6,425 nt of DNA from the NCBI GenBank assembly GCA_029934875.1, contig JAOZLK010000155.1, positions 1 to 6,425 of the forward strand, written 5' to 3'. Under the pieces are notes generated by a model. That model was given only the letters and a program-made list of their open reading frames with translations. It ran no database searches and was not told the origin of the DNA. This document shows, in pieces, positions 5,105-6,425 of this stretch. The stretch's first letter is position 1. Each line of letters starts with the position of its first letter. The position numbers and the translations under genes are program-made. The DNA is from Bacteroidales bacterium. Its GTDB lineage: Bacteria; Bacteroidota; Bacteroidia; Bacteroidales; GCA-2748055.

Positions 5105-6292
5105 TCAGCGAATATCAAGGTAGACCATGACTGCTTCATCACCCTGAAGGACCCCGGCAGGGAGGGGATGGTCCTCATTAAAAACCTTAAGAAGTTCTGC
5201 TTCCAGGATCGTAACAAAATCTTCCCGGTATCCATTGTCATAGGGAAGGGCCCCCATCTTCAGACCCAGGTGATGGCCCAGGAAGTTGTAGGCTGCAGCC
5301 CGTTTAGAAGGTCCGTAGTCGTGCTTTTCCAGGGGCAGGTGCACATTCTCCACCCGGTTCTCGGCATCATAGAGCGCATAGACCTGCCGGATATAAGGGT
5401 ACTCGATCCGCGGGGTATTGCGGGTCCAGTCGGCCCCGTCGGAAACCAGCAACAGGGGCCGGGGTGCACAGAGGGCGGCAATCTCCACATTGTTGGTCTG
5501 GTGATGATCGCTTTTGTGGACGGGCATTCCGCTTTCACACACACATCCTCCGAAGAAGTGGGCCGATACCTGGACTACCGGTGCCGATACACTGATCCGC
5601 GGGTCGATGGCCGTGAGCATGAAGGTCTGTGTACCTCCACCCGATCCCCCGGTCATCCCGATCCGACCGGGATCCACATCTGCTCTTGAAAGCAGGTACT
5701 CCAGGATCCGTTTGCTGTTATAAGTCTGCAGCAGCAGAGCGATGGGCATTTTATGGCTGACCTGGAGGGACTCTCCACGGCCCACCATGTCGTAGGCAAA
5801 GACAATGGCACCCATGCGGGCCAGTGCAGCACTCCTGATCTGAACATCGGCTGTAAAGCGTTTATCTTTTGCATGACCGTGGGGACAGAGGATGGCCGGG
5901 TTTTTTTCTCTGGCCTGAAGGGGGCTGTACAGGTTCCCGGTGATCCAGAATCCAGGGAAGCTCTCAATGGCGATATTTTCCACCGTGTAGCCATCCATTT
6001 CGCGTCGGGAATGGATGATGGGATTGAATTGATCCACGATGTCGGGCATCTTTTCCAGTTGCATCCCACTGATGATTCCCTTCCTGATGATGTCGGCCCG
6101 GGACTCCCATGTCTCCAGGTCATCCCAGGTTGTGCGAAACTCCTTCATCTTGCTGTTGGCCTCATCTTCGGTCCAGTGAGCCCCTACGCAAAGCATGGCA
6201 TCCTGGGAAATCAATGAAAGAGGCAAGAGCAGGAACACGGGAGCAAGCAAGAGCGCCTGTATCCATTTTTTAAATCCTGTGATCGTTTGCAT
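5105..6292 (-). CDS. Secreted alpha/beta-hydrolase, acetyl-xylan-esterase-like
   Basis: This is a 395-residue serine hydrolase with a signal peptide (hydrophobic core about 11-28, then LISQDAM), so it is probably periplasmic or secreted. The alpha/beta-hydrolase landmarks appear in order: an oxyanion-side HGHAKD (138-143), FAYDMVGRGES (165-175), the nucleophile elbow GMTGGSGGGTQ with Ser217, Asp285 in LLLVSDGADWT as the likely acid, and His324 in EKHDYGPSKR as the base. The N-terminal 110 residues (EDEANSKMKEF, RADIIRKGIISGMQLEKMP) act as the usual extension before the sheet (WITGNLYSP). The overall plan resembles bacterial acetyl-xylan esterase/Abhydrolase_7-type proteins found in polysaccharide-use loci, which remove acyl groups so that glycosidases can act. 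The true ester substrate cannot be read from the sequence, and peptidase S9-like relatives are an alternative. Composition is GC-rich (row 5341: 33/60). It probably leads the transcript that continues into the downstream genes. Confidence 0.85.
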   Translation of the reverse strand: MQTITGFKKWIQALLLAPVFLLLPLSLISQDAMLCVGAHWTEDEANSKMKEFRTTWDDLETWESRADIIRKGIISGMQLEKMPDIVDQFNPIIHSRREMDGYTVENIAIESFPGFWITGNLYSPLQAREKNPAILCPHGHAKDKRFTADVQIRSAALARMGAIVFAYDMVGRGESLQVSHKMPIALLLQTYNSKRILEYLLSRADVDPGRIGMTGGSGGGTQTFMLTAIDPRISVSAPVVQVSAHFFGGCVCESGMPVHKSDHHQTNNVEIAALCAPRPLLLVSDGADWTRNTPRIEYPYIRQVYALYDAENRVENVHLPLEKHDYGPSKRAAAYNFLGHHLGLKMGALPYDNGYREDFVTILEAELLKVFNEDHPLPAGVLQGDEAVMVYLDIR

Positions 6293-6425
6293 GCATTTAA
6301 GATAGGTAAATTTAGTGTCTTTCCGAAGGTGCCAGGAATATGCTGTACAGCTTCACGATGGATAAATATACTCTAAAAAGACACTTTTCCGGGAACAATT
6401 ATTTACATTGATGGTCATTGTATTA
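6293..6425 (-). promoter_or_regulatory. Upstream region of the esterase gene, probable promoter
   Basis: No gene longer than the mini-ORF at 6312-6356 is visible here, so the region probably carries the esterase promoter. On the minus strand TATATTTA (6370-6363) is one base off the TAnnTTTG -7 consensus. The nearest TTG upstream is about 25 bases away, longer than usual. An inverted pair, AAAGACAC (6378-6385) and GTGTCTTT (6315-6322), brackets the palindrome-containing motif at 6339-6355, and both arms are followed by a TTCCG-type sequence. These are candidate protein-binding sites only. Confidence 0.35.
6312..6356 (-). other. Mini-ORF with GTG start and KLYSI, copy A of the repeated gene start
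   Basis: In the esterase upstream region a GTG opens a 14-residue frame (V/M-KLYSIFLAPSERH) ending in TAA, 19 bases before the esterase ATG. The motif on the minus strand of 6355-6339, TGAAGCTGTACAGCATA, is 15/17 identical to copy B (5098-5082) and 15/17 to copy C at the DUF3592-like start (4524-4508). Possible readings are a leader peptide, a degraded gene start, or a regulator site, since it contains the perfect palindrome GCTGTACAGC (6342-6351). Translation is unproven. Confidence 0.3.

Noticed and set aside
4964..5689. Long plus-strand reading frame (241 codons) across the esterase and nucleotidyltransferase genes
   Set aside because: It is antisense to two well-recognised genes, has no family features, and is typical of GC-rich shadow frames.
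5653..6123. Minus-strand 156-codon frame rich in W, R, P and S
   Set aside because: Out-of-frame shadow of the esterase; the composition is typical of a shifted GC-rich frame.
5753..6217. Plus-strand reading frame of 154 codons
   Set aside because: Antisense to the esterase N-terminal half, with no recognisable domain.
5085..6351. The palindromes GCTATATAGC and GCTGTACAGC as a pair of operators for one regulator
   Set aside because: Not preferred: the third copy at 4508-4524 breaks the palindrome but keeps the KLYSI coding frame, and all differences are silent, so shared coding origin explains more. A regulator site is not excluded for the first two.

Overview
The window looks like a piece of a Bacteroidota chromosome. 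Every gene I can support is on the minus strand. Starts are preceded by A/T-rich sequence rather than clear Shine-Dalgarno sites, one upstream region carries a TAnnTTTG-type -7 element, and the enzyme content (a lipoprotein glycosidase, a secreted esterase, a secreted beta-helix protein) fits polysaccharide use. No SusC/SusD pair, regulator, rRNA, tRNA, CRISPR array or transposase is visible. The assignment is inferred from style, not from a marker gene.

Layout in the direction of transcription (high to low coordinates): a secreted alpha/beta-hydrolase resembling acetyl-xylan esterases (6292-5105); a MntA-type minimal nucleotidyltransferase (5029-4706) whose stop overlaps the start of a severely shortened HEPN partner (4709-4536); a small two-helix membrane protein resembling DUF3592 (4525-4088, TTG start); a large glycoside hydrolase family 2 lipoprotein (4083-1123); an antitoxin/ParE-type toxin pair (1039-857 and 869-552) followed by a hairpin that could be a terminator (547-511); and the first 160 codons of a secreted right-handed beta-helix protein (480-1), cut by the window edge.

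The three enzymes probably serve extracellular or periplasmic polysaccharide breakdown: deacylation, removal of a terminal beta-linked sugar, and possibly backbone lysis or hydrolysis. Two toxin-antitoxin modules sit among them. One (ParE-type) appears intact. The other (HEPN/MNT) has lost the catalytic middle of its HEPN toxin in frame while the nucleotidyltransferase keeps its active-site motif. The AT-rich toxin-antitoxin genes and part of the GH2 gene contrast with the GC-richer esterase, membrane protein and beta-helix genes, which suggests a mosaic of separately acquired pieces.

The least expected signal is a 17-base motif (consensus TGAARYTRTAYAGCATA on the minus strand). It occurs three times, at the boundaries in front of the esterase, in front of the nucleotidyltransferase and at the start of the membrane protein. 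In each case it can be read as a start codon (GTG, ATG, TTG) followed by K-L-Y-S-I, and all differences are transitions that are silent in that frame. It may mark duplicated 5' gene ends or a cassette boundary. It is short, so chance is not excluded.
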